Of a stretch of DNA of 64,000 nucleotides, positions 22,851 to 35,719 are shown piece by piece. Positions within the stretch are counted from its first letter, which is position 1, and every line of letters begins with the position of its first letter. A program made the position numbers and the translations under genes. The notes beneath the pieces are model-generated. The model did no database searches. It worked only from the letters and a program-made list of their open reading frames with translations, and was not told the origin of the DNA. This DNA comes from Paramacrobiotus metropolitanus (taxonomy: Eukaryota > Tardigrada > Eutardigrada > Parachela > Macrobiotidae), in the NCBI RefSeq assembly GCF_019649055.1, contig NW_026570255.1, positions 310,001-374,000 on the forward strand, in the 5' to 3' direction.

Positions 22851-23027
22851 CTACACGGTGCCATCGGCACTGTTAATGTCCTAGGGAAGTATCCGAGCCA
22901 GTAGTCATCCTTCTCCATCCACACGACTAGAGTATTCCGGTAGCTAATGCACTGCGACTCACGGCCAATCAAAACCGGTCGAAATGGCGAAATCACTTGC
23001 CGCAAATCCATTCCGTTCAGCAGCAAA
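22851..23027 (-). CDS. possible exon, unrecognised
   Basis: Bounded on the minus strand by a good acceptor (TTTTTTTGCTGCAG, just above 23027) and a possible donor (TAG/GTTAAC, below 22851). It reads MDLRQVISPFRPVLIGRESQ, then YRNTLVVWMEKDDYWLGYF. The WMEKDDYWLGYF pattern recalls small beta-barrel domains, but no family is assigned and no partner exon was joined. Confidence 0.25.
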
Positions 23028-23642
23028 CTGCAGCAAAAAAATGAAGTACCTGTACGTTCAGCAAAAATTGGGTGAGAAAACCCTGTCAAACAGATTTCGA
23101 AAAAGTAGTCACGTTAAAGAGACCCCTGGCAGTAAAAAGTGGGTTTGGGAAAACGGGGATGATTTGAAAACGATTAACGGCTGTGTTTGCACAAGTTTGA
23201 CTAAACGAAGCGAGGATTTTAGCTAAACGATAGCTACACAATGGTGCGGCGTGATTGAAAGCGACCAAAACGTCCGTCGGACGTCAGGGTCGCTAAACCG
23301 ACCAAACGGTTTGGAGACCCAAAAAATTTCCACCGTAAATTTGGCCTATTAGCGATGGAAACATGATAATAGACTGGGTTTCTAAGTTTTTTGCCCATAA
23401 TCGCAGAAAATTTACTGGAAACAGAGAAAAAGTGGCAGGTACGAGTACCCGATCCGAGCTACACTAGCTAGCTACACGTTTTGTACTGGGCTGCAAATTA
23501 GGACGAGACGCGACCGATTTATTTCCCTAGGACTTCCGTGGAATTCGCTTATAAAGTTCTGCAACAGCAGGCAGCGGCTTCTGGTGATCGCTTAAAAAAT
23601 TAGCGATTCGTCGTTAAAAGTCATACAAAAAATAAACTCAGC

Positions 23643-23694
23643 GGAAGCGGAAGTCGACTCTTAGAATAGAATGCGACCAGCGGCCGGCGGTTAC
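23643..23694 (+). repeat. 52 bp bipartite motif, copy 2
   Basis: The same ends and exactly the same length as the copy at 21037-21088, with a different 20 bp middle. Confidence 0.8.
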
Positions 23695-23864
23695 ATTATT
23701 TATGTCTTTAGCCACTTGTAGAGAAATTCATCGAAGTACTTCTTGTCTGTTCGCTCGCATCAAAAGATTTTTACCTTCTTTTTACATAAATCGTTTTCTA
23801 ACGCTAATCGTTTTCTTTCGTTTTCTATCGTTTTCAACGACCTGCGCTCAAGCTCTGACTTGGA

Positions 23865-24125
23865 TTACTACAACTTGGACTTGGACCACACTTGGACTTG
23901 GACTTGTGAACTTGTGCTTCTAAATTGGACTTCTAACCTTGGACTTCGAAACTTGGACTTCTAACTTGGACTTCTTACTTGGACTTCGCCTTAGAAAAAA
24001 CTAGCAAGCCTAAGAAACCTGAAAAACCCAAGAAACCAAAGAAACCTAAGAATTCTAAGAAACCAAAGAACTCTGAGATAACGAAGAAACCTAAGAACCC
24101 TAGAGATACCTAAGAAAAGCCCAAG
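23865..24125. repeat. two adjacent degenerate tandem repeats
   Basis: 23865-23990 is built from ACTTGGACTT / ACTTCTAAC units. 24003-24125 is built from CCTAAGAAAC-like 9 nt units, the same unit as the array at 46000-46300. The strand-switched ACTTGG / CCAAGT motifs recur at 24120-24200, so the block is partly inverted. Confidence 0.7.
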
Positions 24126-24200
24126 TTGAAGAGTTCAAATTAAAGTTTAGAAGTCCGGGTTAGGAAGTCCAAGTGTGGTCTGAGTCCAAGTCCGAGCTGG

Positions 24201-25154
24201 AGCACGGGCCCGCTTAAATGGATTTAATTCTCGCCCTTGAAGGAATTCGCTTTTAAGATACTCTACCGCAACATAAAATGATCTTCCAGCTGGACGGAGG
24301 CAGCGGCTTCGGGTTTTGGCTTTGAAAATTGGTCATCGTCGTTAGATGAAAATCATGAAATACCAAAGTTAAGAAAATTTTCTGTACGATTTAACAGTTT
24401 AACGTACGCGCAAGTTTAGGGCAAGACTCTTTGAAGAGCATTAATTCGAGGCAACATACGCTAACAACAACAACGTTTCTCCAGAATACACAACATTTCA
24501 GATCAAGTTTTAAAAAAAAATTACAGCAGCGTATCGAACACCACAACTCATTTACTCACTCCCTTACAAACACATTCGAACCTCAAATCTCAGGTTCCAG
24601 AATTGTTTTCGCCATGTCTTTTAACGTACCAATGCGGGCAAAAGTAGCAGATCGTCTATGTTCACGAGCAGGAACGTATACACTGACAAACGTTGCTCAC
24701 TCCTTATAACAAATATTCCTCCTCACTCCTGAATACAAATATTTTGCAATTAGGCTTAGACGGCTTTGAGCGTGGAGCGTTCTGTAGACTCTTTGAAGAG
24801 CATTTTGAAATGCAATGGAGTAATGTATTAAGCATCTCTTTCTCTGCAGATTAAAATTACAGGAGAACTCATTTAAATCTTAGAAAATACCCCAGAGTGA
24901 TCAAAAATTCGAATATCCTAACGTGGTTTCTGGATAGTGGATTCAGCATTACAAATGGTTTTTCATTCGGAAGCCAACACACATCAGCAGATACAAATGC
25001 ATACATAAATTTATAAAAACCGACAAAACGACGGAAAAACATAATAATGAGCACGGCAACAGTAGATAGATCAGACGCTATCCCATCTCCACTGATAAAT
25101 CCAACATCGTAAACTGCCAAAATATGCAATAACTGCTGACAGCCATCACGTAAC
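24201..25154. other. no supported gene
   Basis: A minus-strand frame covering 25282-24869 (137 codons) starts inside the satellite-bearing repeat and has no family signal. It is taken as chance. Confidence 0.4.
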
Positions 25155-27650
25155 CACCGGCTGGTAGTGGTGTTCTGTATGGCGAGCGGCTGGGGTAAAA
25201 AGGCAGTTACTTTCATTTTGATCGTTCTGTTCGAGACTTCACTTTCCTTTCTTGATTTCTTCACTTTCTTCACTTTCTTCACTTACTTTAATACATGAAA
25301 ATGTTCAAACCAACATAGGCGAAAACAACTGACAATTAAGATGATTTTACGACAGTCGCGAACCTAGCAAACACAGAGACCGACAGAAAAAACTACGGAA
25401 ACAAGCAGCCAGAATCCACAGGTGCCACACCAACGAGCTCGCTGGTTAAGGGCCAAACGCAGAGCGTTGTAAGGGCAAGCCCCCAGATTGCTTCGGGCGT
25501 AACAACAAAAAAATCCGACCGCAAACATCCGCGCTTCCTCCATCCGTCTCCAGAGCCTGGAAGATCCACGTTCGTTCCACGATACCCCAACGACATGAAC
25601 AACGAAATGAAACGATCCAACGCGCAGTGAGAGTTGCAGAAGTCAACAAGGCTCCACAGCACAGATCTACGTTCTTCGGCCGCATTTACCATAAAAGCAG
25701 GATTTAGGGGTTGACCGGATGCCGCGCTGATGAGATCACTGGTTAAAAGGGCCAAACGCGAAGCGTTATAAGGGCAAGCCCCCAGATCACTCGAAGCACA
25801 ACATTCAGACGCCCCAGAATGTCCCCCCTCACGGCGCATGCGGTCGCTCCCGCAGCAAAGGCTCCAGCGTCCTGACGACTCCATTAGACAGACAAGAATG
25901 CGTTCCGACGTATGACTCGAGCAGTATGAAGTTAAGTAAGGAATAATGAGAGGAATACAGTCACGAAAAGATGCTGCGAGAACCGAGGGCAGTTCGTACA
26001 CTGGAGAGTGTACCTGTAGTTCCTCTGAACAACTTTTACTTGTCCCTGCCAATCTGGTTCGAACCAGAAATGGCAGGGCTCACTATTTATCCACAAAAAT
26101 TCCCAAGAAAAATCGAAAAACACAAAAAGGTTACTCTAGACGATGTTGTCTAGAGAAATTACATGATGTAATTTCTATACGATTTAGGGGGATATACGAT
26201 TTTCATACGATTTTCACTTACTTCACTTACTTCACTTACTTCACTTACTTCACTTTCTTCACTTTCTTCACTTTCTTCGCTTTCTTCACTACTTCACTTA
26301 CTTCACTTATTTCGCTTTTTTCATTAGAAAATTATAACGATCCGTACTTACCCAGCCGTATGTTTTGCATACTTTTATGATAATAACTGGTTTTGCGAAC
26401 GGAGAGCATATAGATATTACTCGTATTTTCAACAGGTAAAGTACAGCAGGTACCGGTACTTCAAGGATATAAAGGCCTGCTTCGGCAAGTTCGGGCACTT
26501 TTGAAATAAATCATAAAATATGTCGTTCTGTTTTTGTTTTTCTTACTTTTCCAGTGTAGGAACTTTTTCTTGCGGATATAGAAATACTATAATATGTAGT
26601 TGTCTTTTGATGTGCCAGTATCGAGTTAAGCGGGTGCTCACGGTCAGTGGAAGGGGGTAGCGCCGTACAGCAATACGTAAGAAAGAAAAACAGCTAAAAA
26701 ATGCAGTGAGTGAGTTGCAGCAGTATACATCTGCAAGAACATAACCATAACATCTTAAAATTCTGAAAATTTTGCAAATTTATATTCCTTACACCGTGAT
26801 GACCTCAAAACAAGAGCAACCTCGCATAGACCTGTATGTTAAAACTAACTAGTAAAGGGCATCTTCCAAGGAATGTGATTCAGTGATTGCCAAATGCATT
26901 GGTCTGTTTGGGGAAAACGTTAGTGCTCAAAAGAAGTTCATTCAGAAGAGATGATTAATAAATTACGATATTACTTGTTTTCCACTGTCCAGAATTTATA
27001 AACTATTGACGGCTGAACACGATTACCGGTATGTCTCAGCAAGCAGTGCAGAGTTTTGATGCCGGCATGTATATATATATGTAGGTAGGTACATATTTTC
27101 AAGAAAAAATTCGCAAAGCGGCCTGACATTTTACAGTAATATAAAGGATTCCAATGGGGAAAAATGGGATCCATTCCCATATAAAAATGGAGATGGGCAA
27201 CCTCTGATAGGAACCCATTTCCATCCCCGTATACCTTATTTAACATTCTTTTTATTATTTTTCTTTTTATTTTTTTATTAAATAAGGTACACGTGTTTGT
27301 ATGTATAGATTTCGTGTATAGATGAAATTTGCAAAACGCTAACCCACTATTATCATAAAAGTATGCAAAACATACGGCTGGGTAAGTACGGATCGTTATC
27401 TCTAATGAAAAAAGCGAAATAAGCGAAGTAAGTGAAGTAAGTGAAGTAAGTGAAGTAAGTGAAGTAAGTGAAGAAAGTGAAGAAAGTGAAGAAAGTGAAG
27501 TAAGTGAACTTAGTGAAGTAAGTGAAGAAAGTGAAGAAAGCGAAAAAAGTGAAGAAATCAAGAAAGGGAAGTGAAGAAAGTGAAGTCTCGAACAGAGCGA
27601 TCAAAATGAAAGTAACTGCCTTTTTACCCCAGCCGCTCGCCATAGTTCTG
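25155..27650. repeat. large inverted repeat built on a GAAGTAAGT satellite
   Basis: The right arm (27340-27650, in inverted sense) runs from GTATGCAAAACATACGGCTG through (GAAGTAAGT)n to GAGCGGCTGGGGTAAAAAGG. Its left counterpart is split: the GGCGAGCGGCTGGGGTAAAA end and the start of the satellite are at 25155-25290, and the remainder with CCCAGCCGTATGTTTTGCAT is at 26215-26400. The intervening 0.9 kb (25291-26214) looks like a later insertion and contains the 219-codon frame. An inner palindrome (CCTTATTTAA..TTAAATAAGG) lies at 27232-27292. Confidence 0.75.
25393..26052 (-). CDS. unrecognised 219-codon open frame
   Basis: A long open frame for this AT-rich neighbourhood, encoding a cysteine- and serine-rich protein with hydrophobic stretches. 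It contains an internal direct repeat at DNA level: GGGCAAGCCCCCAGAT with flanking GGCCAAACGC, near 25450-25495 and 25750-25795. In protein these give SDLGACPYNASRLALLTSDL and AIWGLALTTLCVWPLTSEL in different frames, which argues against selection on the protein. It lies within the presumed insertion into the left arm of the 25155-27650 inverted repeat and may be a fragment of a mobile element. No family recognised. Confidence 0.3.
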   Translation of the reverse strand: MAGTSKSCSEELQVHSPVYELPSVLAASFRDCIPLIIPYLTSYCSSHTSERILVCLMESSGRWSLCCGSDRMRREGGHSGASECCASSDLGACPYNASRLALLTSDLISAASGQPLNPAFMVNAAEERRSVLWSLVDFCNSHCALDRFISLFMSLGYRGTNVDLPGSGDGWRKRGCLRSDFFVVTPEAIWGLALTTLCVWPLTSELVGVAPVDSGCLFP

Positions 27651-28238
27651 CCCCCGAACTGATTTCCGTTTCCGGTTGATCATTGAGTATAGATTATAGC
27701 TTCATATTTACAGTTTATATTTACATTTTTCATGTTTTAGCAAGCCAGAAGTTTCGCCACCACCGCGCTTTGGGTTCCTTAGCTGTTTTGAATACTTTCT
27801 CTTTATAATCAAATCAGCGAGTTTTTCGCTTAATTTTGGTTCTTTTGTGACTTCCAAAAGATTTATGCCGGAATTTAATAATCGTCTGGGGGATTTTCTC
27901 TTAGAGTTCTAGCTGCTCTGTAACTTAATGTGGGCTCAAGTTGACAGTCCCAAAGGTATGTTTTGTTATTTAAGGAACGTTATACCGTCAAGACATCATT
28001 GAAACGGAAGTTAATCGATACAATCGCTGACGGCGAGCGGTAACGGCGAACCGCAAACTCGATTGCTCATTCGTTCAGCGTATCTGTGGCGCAAGGTCTC
28101 TATTGCATGTATTTTACCGTTTACGCGATGCATTTGTGCAAAACCGTACACTTCTTATGATAATCATTCCTTGGAAGTTGGGCTTTTTTACGGAATACGC
28201 TGTGCCCGTGATGGCTGAATCCTGCGATCAGAGTCGGG

Positions 28239-28463
28239 GTGCAATCAAGATGGTTAATCTCAGCGCAGTGCAGATGTAATGCTCTGCTCGACATACAACG
28301 ACCCCCCGTTGTTCGTGAATCGTTGATTTCGGGTGACTGGCAGAGCAAATGGTGTTGGTTTCTTATGGAACGACATGGAATCGCTCCACTAGACAATTCT
28401 GAATGGGAAGTGATGCTGCATAACAACCCGCATCGTCCGTGGAGTCGATATTCAGTTAGGTGA
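28239..28463 (+). other. coding-like stretch, unrecognised
   Basis: The plus frame includes LLDIQRPPVVRESLISGDWQ, then FLMERHGIAPLDNSEWEVML. The composition looks protein-like, but there is no family signal and splice borders are unclear. The surrounding 27651-29377 holds nothing else that I can name. Confidence 0.25.
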
Positions 28464-29377
28464 ATTATTGGGCAATGCTGGACCATGGAAGTGCTGCATT
28501 TTCTTTGCCCCATCGTCAAATGAGCAGACTTGAAATCCACTAACGCGGGAAACCTTAGACACTCTAGACCAGACCAGATGAACGCCCTAATGGGTGATCC
28601 ATATTGGCAGCAGTTGCGCATCGATCCGCACTACGGGAGAGAACTGTATTTCATGTAAGAACTGCAAAAGTATTAGAAAAGTCTTTACAGTGCAAAAGTC
28701 TTTACAGTATTAGAAAACGGCCGTAATTGCTTTTTCATGGGTTCTCCTTATCCCAGAACCCGATGATGGAAAAAACGGGAATGTCAAGGCCACGTGTTCA
28801 GCTCCAGCATATAGCTAAAATGTCTTCAATAATCAAACTCTTTCCGTCCTAACCATGCCAACCTCCCGTACGCGTTGGTAGCTCGGACGAATATGCACTT
28901 ATATTTGCTGTTGGTAGAAGACGCAGTGATAGGAAACGTATTTCGTAAAGGGCGACAGCACTCGGGCATTATGTTGAATATGTAGGTAGAATCATTTACT
29001 ACTGCAGCAGCTGCCAATAATTGTGGTGTTGTATTCTGCAGGCTAAAGCGGCAATTTCTCGGGATCCCCGCCACGATTCTCCGGCACTTGGTCTAACCCA
29101 GCACACCGTGCAGCTGCACCTGTTTTGATTCTGTAATTGTGCGAGCGGTATGTGCTTCACCCATCCTCCACCTCTGGATTTTGTACTTCGCCAACGCATT
29201 TCTGCCCGGCTCGTCAAGCCGTGCGCTTCGGTGATACATACGGCTTGCCATAATATGTTTTGTACTATAGTGGGTTTAATGAGTAACATAAACTACAGTT
29301 TAAGGCTGCAGCTTTGAATTGAGAGTTTGTTCTCACTCATTAGGATAAACAATGTGGAAACAGCAGAATGGTGATGA

Positions 29378-31440
29378 TTGCCGCACCAAGTGCCGCTGAC
29401 GATGAAAGCAAAGACACCTTCTCGGCGTTTCCCCTTGCTGAGTCAGCAGGGTGAAGCGCCTAGAAGGTATCTTTGCTTCCCTCGGGCAGTCATCAGCGAA
29501 GATGCGAGGATTATTCGTAAAATGCGGGAAGAAGTGGAGATTCTGTCAAATCAGTTGTTGCTGATTACGGTGCGACAACTTTTTGAGCAAATTCACTGGA
29601 GAAACCACTGTTTCGAACGGCTGTGGGTGGAAAAAATTTGATTATGACCGGGTTTGGCTGTTACCAGCTTCTTCGTGACTTCTGAGGTCCAGTTTAAAAA
29701 TTTAACAAAAAAATGAAAAGCCAGAAATTTCTTTGCAGCTAGCGGATGCATGTGTATGGCGGAAAATTTGGAGGATGAGTGGCGCCGAGCATTGTCTTAG
29801 TGGCAGGAAAATCGCAAACGTACAAGCTCGGTTTCGTGAAAAAAATTACTGATCAAAGATGGCAACACTAAGCCGGTTATCGTGCCGGTAAGGATGTTCA
29901 GAATACTTTATATTCATTGATTCGTGCGGATGTGACATAATTTCATGAACTGGTAATGTGCCATCGCATATCAATAGCGCATGGGATATGTCGCATTTAG
30001 GGCCGGAAGCGCTACGCCGAATCCAGTTCAACAAGGGACAACTTGAACAAATTCTGGAAGGTCAAGGCAGAATGAATCCCCGCTTGCATGCTGGGAATCT
30101 TTCAGTTTTGACCTTTCCTCATTTGAGGATATTCAGCCGAACGTCGGGGGACAGTGTTGTTTGGTAAGTCGAGATGCACTCTTTACACCCCTGACTGATC
30201 GACAATCAACTTCCCGAGCACACACTGCAGAACTGGAGCGGCGGCAGAGTCAAAATTGTATAAGGACAGAAGAAAAGCTGCACTGTTTATAGAAGGCAGA
30301 TGACGTAAGTTTACCTTTCTGACTCCCATAATCAATGTACTTTTGCGTTTTCGACGAAAATGTGGATGAGGAGGAGGCTGCGAGGAGTCGTTTGGCAATG
30401 TGGAGTCTGGGGAATAGTTCGAGGATATAGCTTTTCAAAAAACTGGCGCAAAACAGCTTTATACGCAGACAAGCGATTACCACTCACTACAGTCCGTTTT
30501 CTACTTGTTTGGCTATTCGCACCACCCCGCACCACCTTTAGGCTGTTCGCCCTACCTTTTGAGAACACCTTTTAGCTATTGCCACCGCCTTTGCACACCA
30601 CTTTTGGCTATTCGCAGTTTCGCACCTATGTATTGAATTGAGTTGTTTACTGGTAAAGGACATTGTGACCGATTGGTACTCTTCTGGCACTCCTTGAAGG
30701 CTCGCAGCTATCCAATTGGGATTGATCATTGTGCCATGGACTTTTCTGCTTGTCTGCTTAGTAACTATCGGCAAATATTACCGGCGTTATCTTTACCGGC
30801 TTCTAAAATTCATGGATGCATGTTGAACGGATATCACCATACTCCATTTTCTAAAAAAAATATGTTTACAAATGTCACTATACTCCCGTTCCTAAAAAAA
30901 GGTTACCGTAGCAACCTAAAGTATGTAATTCTACATAACATAACTAGAAGATGAGAATAGCCGAAAGGAGATGTAAAAAGGCGATGACAATAGCCAATGG
31001 TATTGTAAAGCTACTGTACTTTAAAAAAGTGGGTGCGAATCGCCAAGAAGGGGTGAAAGGGGGTAAGCACAGCCATTCCCGTTCTAATTTTTGGTTAAAA
31101 CTTACTGTAGTGAATGTGGCTGTATGCTGTGATTGCTGAAATACCGCTGCTGGCGCTGCACACTGCTTTTTAGTGGGCCGAAGCTTTTTCAGTCTCTGTA
31201 CTGCATTTTATAAGCCTTGCTTAACCCCTTGTTTTCCACTTTGGAACCAAAAATTAAGAAATGAACTGTACCTCTCCCATCATGGCAGGCTTTTCTGGGA
31301 TTATGGCAGTGCCTTCCCGCTTAAAGCCGGTGGTGCTGGAGCGGATGTATACAGAGACAACTAGCGATCGGAGTTTGTTTAACCTTCATATGTCCAAAAT
31401 ATCTCGGGGTAAGCAGACAGATATTTGCCGTTCCGGCTTA
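29378..31440 (+). pseudogene. unrecognised gene, copy 1 of a diverged segmental duplication
   Basis: It shares with 35720-36930 several ordered blocks: AAAGATGGYAACAC..AAGCCG (about 29856), CTGCACTGTTTATAG before a GTAAGT-like donor (about 30280), GGATGAGGAGG (about 30362) and a block encoding LERMYTETTSDRSLFNLHMS (about 31330-31410). In copy 2 the last block reads LERMFTETTRKRSLFILRMS, so changes there preserve protein sense. About 0.8 kb extra (roughly 30440-31260) separates the blocks in this copy. A frame at 29378-29641 (SEDARIIRKMREEVEILSNQ) may be another exon. In-frame stops at the shared TTATAG suggest decay or a stop that is spliced around. Confidence 0.4.
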
Positions 31441-32071
31441 TCGGTGTGCTTCGCGCGCCACATTGGCAAATACGCCTACATGCCTCCACGATTTGTACGC
31501 ATCGCCATAGCTCTACACTCTCGGAATACCACCACACCACTCTCACACGTAATCCATGGCAATATTACAGCATAAGTTTACTACAGATTCTTCACGCCAT
31601 TGTCACGACCTGGCGCATAGTTTATTAGCAGCCAGGGAGCTGCTGAAATGCAGACTAATATCAGACTATCAGCAATGACACAAACACACTAACTGGCTGT
31701 TGTCAGGCCGCTACAGACTGAGATGTTTAAAGCCATCCAAACCACTCGGGCGTCTTTGACGTCCGGCAGGCGTTTTGTCTCTTAAACGGCCCAAACATCC
31801 CAGGACCGCAAGAACGTCCGTCGTTAATTTTGCTCGTCCGGTTTAGAAAATATCCTAATACAATCCTAATGCTAAAAATCCTATTTTTATACGATTAGTG
31901 AAAATCCTAATTCTTCCATAACCCGTAGCCCGTAAGCATTCTATAAATTAATTTCTCCTGCTGTATTACCCGGCCTAACATCTGTTAGGCTTCCGAGCCA
32001 TGCAGGATGTCTTGCAGACACCAGACAGGGAAAGGAACTGCAGTAATAGGCGTGGTCCTTTCTCAGCAAGT
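31441..32071. other. nothing recognised
   Basis: Short frames only. Confidence 0.4.
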
Positions 32072-32341
32072 TTATGGAGGTGAATGCTCATTCCGCGTTC
32101 CCCAAAAGCATTTGACATCGTGACTGGGTGCACGCGGAACTGGCGCCGTAACGCATAGGATGATATGATGGCGGGAAGACGCGAACACGGACACGTCGCT
32201 CGGGACAAGAACTGTAGCAAGCACAGGTGCGAAGCGTGGACGTAGAGGGCACAGGCGTTGTTGTTGACCAACACGTGTCATCGTTAATATCCTGAATGAA
32301 TCCCAGCCAGCTGGCATCACGCACCATGTCCCCCGCTGCAA
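32072..32341 (-). other. decayed coding sequence, unrecognised
   Basis: One minus frame reads GDMVRDASWLGFIQDINDDT. After a shift another gives LVNNNACALYVHASHLCLL. Together they resemble one small barrel-like domain (G-D-x-V..W-L-G-x-I-x-D..V..N-G-A), of the general type found repeated in large ubiquitin-conjugating enzymes such as UBE2O. That resemblance is from memory and weak. A frameshift separates the two halves. Confidence 0.3.
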
Positions 32342-33293
32342 TATTTCGGTAATACTATAGAGTAACAGTTAACACCATGTAGCACTATAATGAAAAATAT
32401 CGAAGCATTAGTTTATGATAATATAATTCTTATCTATTCTGAACAACCAGCGAGCGCGACTGCTGCAAAAGGCAACAGAATATCGGTAACGGACTTACGG
32501 GTAATTTGACGTAGAGGAATTGATTCGCAAGGATCTATCAGTAATAAATCGTAAATAGAAAACGATAACTACAATAAAGTACATATTCGGATGATATTCC
32601 ATGCCGTGCTTAATTGTTGTTATAATCCACCATAATCCATGCATTATCCGGGAATGGATCAGAATACTATTCCGCGGGAAGCGGATCGTCTAACTCGATG
32701 TTATTAAGCTCGGCATCGGGCGTTTATAATCCCCGTTTGTCCCCCGCTCTGGCGAAATACAATTCATTACAAGAAAAATTAGAACTCCGAAAGCGACTTG
32801 AAATCTAATTAGATTTTTAATCGCTTCTAAAGTTCTTATTCGTTCTTATCGATTCTGCAGCCCTCACTCATCTTCTGGAGTTCTTATCGCTTCTGGCATT
32901 TCAAACGCTCTTTGGAATGCCAGCGTTCTGCCTTCGGAAGAGAGAAAGAAATGCAACAGAGTCTCCTTAGTTGGGTTGATGCTGCTCAATCTGTAAGGAT
33001 GGCTTTTAGGGCAGACACGAAAACGGCAAGAAACACACGCTAAAGAGACACACCGTTGTCGTCCTCCGATATTCATCCGCATCTCACCGCTGAAATGCCG
33101 AAGCGGGTGACTTAAATTGCCAGTTAAAGGTGACACGCGCCAGTCTGCAACTGGAGCCAGAGGTTTTTATTTACGAAGTCAGAAAACATTTTATGCAGAA
33201 AGCTATCAAAATCTTCAGATGCCAGCGACAGACAAGAACTGCATCGAATTTTTCTACAAATTCAGAGCGTGGCTAGAGACATTAACAACTAAC

Positions 33294-33345
33294 GTAACCG
33301 GCGGCCGGTAGTAGCATTCCGGTTGTAGAGTCGACTTCCGCTTCC
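33294..33345 (-). repeat. 52 bp bipartite motif, copy 3 (inverted)
   Basis: The reverse complement begins GGAAGCGGAAGTCGACTC and ends CGGCCGCCGGTTAC (one change). The length is again exactly 52 bp, with a different middle. Confidence 0.8.
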
Positions 33346-35719
33346 ACTGTCAAGGCTGTTACGTCATTTAAGCTGTTACGTCTTTTCAGCTATTGCGGAG
33401 ATTTATTTGTTTCGTTGTACTATTGATAACAAAACTGGCTGAAATAACATGGTTTTCTTTCGGAACGCTATTTCTCTGCCCAAATAACTCGGACAGAGAT
33501 AAATTTAAGCAAATATCGCTGGCAGAAATAACTTATAGGGGATGTTAGTTTTATTATACATGCAAGAGTATTAGTCAGCAACAGCTAACAGCATGACTCG
33601 CGAAATAACAGATTCTCAATACTAAAATTCTGATTCCAGGAGCTTTAAATCTGAATACTAAAACTCTGAATCTGAATAACAAAGACTCGGAATCTGGCCG
33701 GTGATGACCGCAGTCTCTAATAACTACGTACAATATAACAGCTACTTCTTTTTTTTAGTGATGTTATTTTATTGAGGTTCGTATTGGACAATGTAATACA
33801 AGAATATCAATTAACAAAAACCATAACATCATTTTCGTTCCGCTAAATGAAAGGCGAAGTGCACATCTTCCTTCTCTACCGTGTCTACTTCTATCTGTAC
33901 GAGCCAGTGCGATTTGCTAGCTGCTTGTAAACAAGGATGCGGCGCGCGGGACAGTGTGTTACCGGCACAAGATGAGACGTTTATCGGCATATGAATTACG
34001 CTTGCGTAGTAAATGTTGTTCTACTTCAAGCGGAGGCAGGTATAGCCGGTATTTTTTCTGAATTTACCGAACGGACCTGTGCCCACATAAGCTCTTCAAT
34101 GGAACTCCCTGATCTGTTCAGAGACTGTTGCTTTACGGATAAACCGAACAGCTGTACTCCATCCTTTAAAGTACTTACCGTTCAGTCGTCGCGGTATGAA
34201 TCGTTATCTGTTGATATTAAACATGATTGTAAACGTCCGCGCTCGGTCAGATAATTTAAAGCGCATCGCGAAATGGATGTATACGAGCACTCGTATAGCT
34301 TAAAGCTGCTGTCCGCAGAGTTTCGCTCAGTGCCTTCGCTGGGCATGGAACGTAACGCATCGGGCAACTGCAAACTACGCTATGGAAATATGTACTGACG
34401 AAGTAAATTTCGCACCTGGAATGCGAAGACCCTCAAGGGTCGCCAAAAGTGTGCACTTTACGTACACCAGCGACGTTTCACTCCAATCAACTCGGGATTA
34501 GTGAAATGATAATTGCACAAATGTTAAAAACCTTATTCGGTTCAGACACAGTACGTATTAAAAATGATATGAAAACTTTGAGATTCGAGAATATCAGGAT
34601 AAGAAATCGGTGTAAGTTTCCCAACGGCCGACTCGAATGTTTTTTCTAAAAAATCTATAGTTTTATAGCACAGCCTTTCGCGTCTCACACCACTGAACGA
34701 AGAATACCGTATCCGGCAGCGCAAGCTGCACGGCAGAGTATGGTGCATGGAAAAAGTCTTGCTGGGTGTACACACATTGTGAGGGAAACTGATGCGTGCA
34801 TGTGTGATGCCCGGTCGGGGGAAGAAACGGTACGGTACCAGACAGGCACTTGCTGCTTCTTGTGCTCGGCATTTCCTAAATAAGCACTGGCTTGAAGGTA
34901 TGGAAACTTCGTAACAAAACAGACTTTACACTGTACTGATTTGAGTTTGCATGTGTCGAGAAATTATTCTTCCAAACTTTATGTACCTCTGCAGCCTCAC
35001 AAGACTCACAACAGTTTCGCGCATATTGTCTTGCGAGGTCGAGTGCTGGTTCGAAAAATAATATTATACTCTCTGGAATCCGAGTTCGCATAGGATCGAC
35101 GAAATAACCATGTGAGGAACATTTTTAAGATGACGAATAAGGACTTTTGTTAGGGACTGCTCCTTCTACTTAGCATTTTTTCTTTTCAGCGAGGAGAGAT
35201 CCATGGAGGAAATCTCAAGTCCCCATTGAGCCGTTTCGGTTATGTAAGGAACGATTTCTTATTTTGCTATTTAACGCTTGTTAGCTTATACAGCTTGTAA
35301 TTAGAGAAGGATCCGCCTAATTGTATTCCATCCTATCGGCTCTCCAAATGGAAATACTCGTATGTGAACAGGTATTGTACAGATATGCTACAATTTCGGT
35401 TAATTGTGCTTGTAAAGAACAATTCAAAATGATGCATCTGAAAAGATTGTACTCTTAATATACATGTACAGTATACACTAATTTCCTGCATACTCAATGC
35501 AGAAGATCCATGTATGACACCACAGCAGTGTACCGTGTTCGTTACGCATAACAATGTCGAGATTTCGTCTTTTCTTGTTTAGGTAAAGCCTCGGAAAAAA
35601 TGCGGAGCAATATGTTTCCATGTAGGCATATTCTAACAGCACATAATCGGAGGAATGACAAGCGTACGGACGAACTTACCACCAGTCCTTGTAGCAACGA
35701 GAAACCGTTAGCCCCATAA
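33346..35719. other. no supported gene
   Basis: Short open frames only, for example 33991-34254 on the plus strand (87 codons, no family signal). No clear repeats. Confidence 0.4.

Noticed and set aside
24869-25282. 137-codon minus frame starting with KKVKKVKKS
   Set aside because: Its start is the satellite, and the remainder shows no family signal or coherent topology.
27353-27643. Minus-strand frames with repeated TYFTYFT and SLSSLTSL
   Set aside because: Translations of the GAAGTAAGT satellite.
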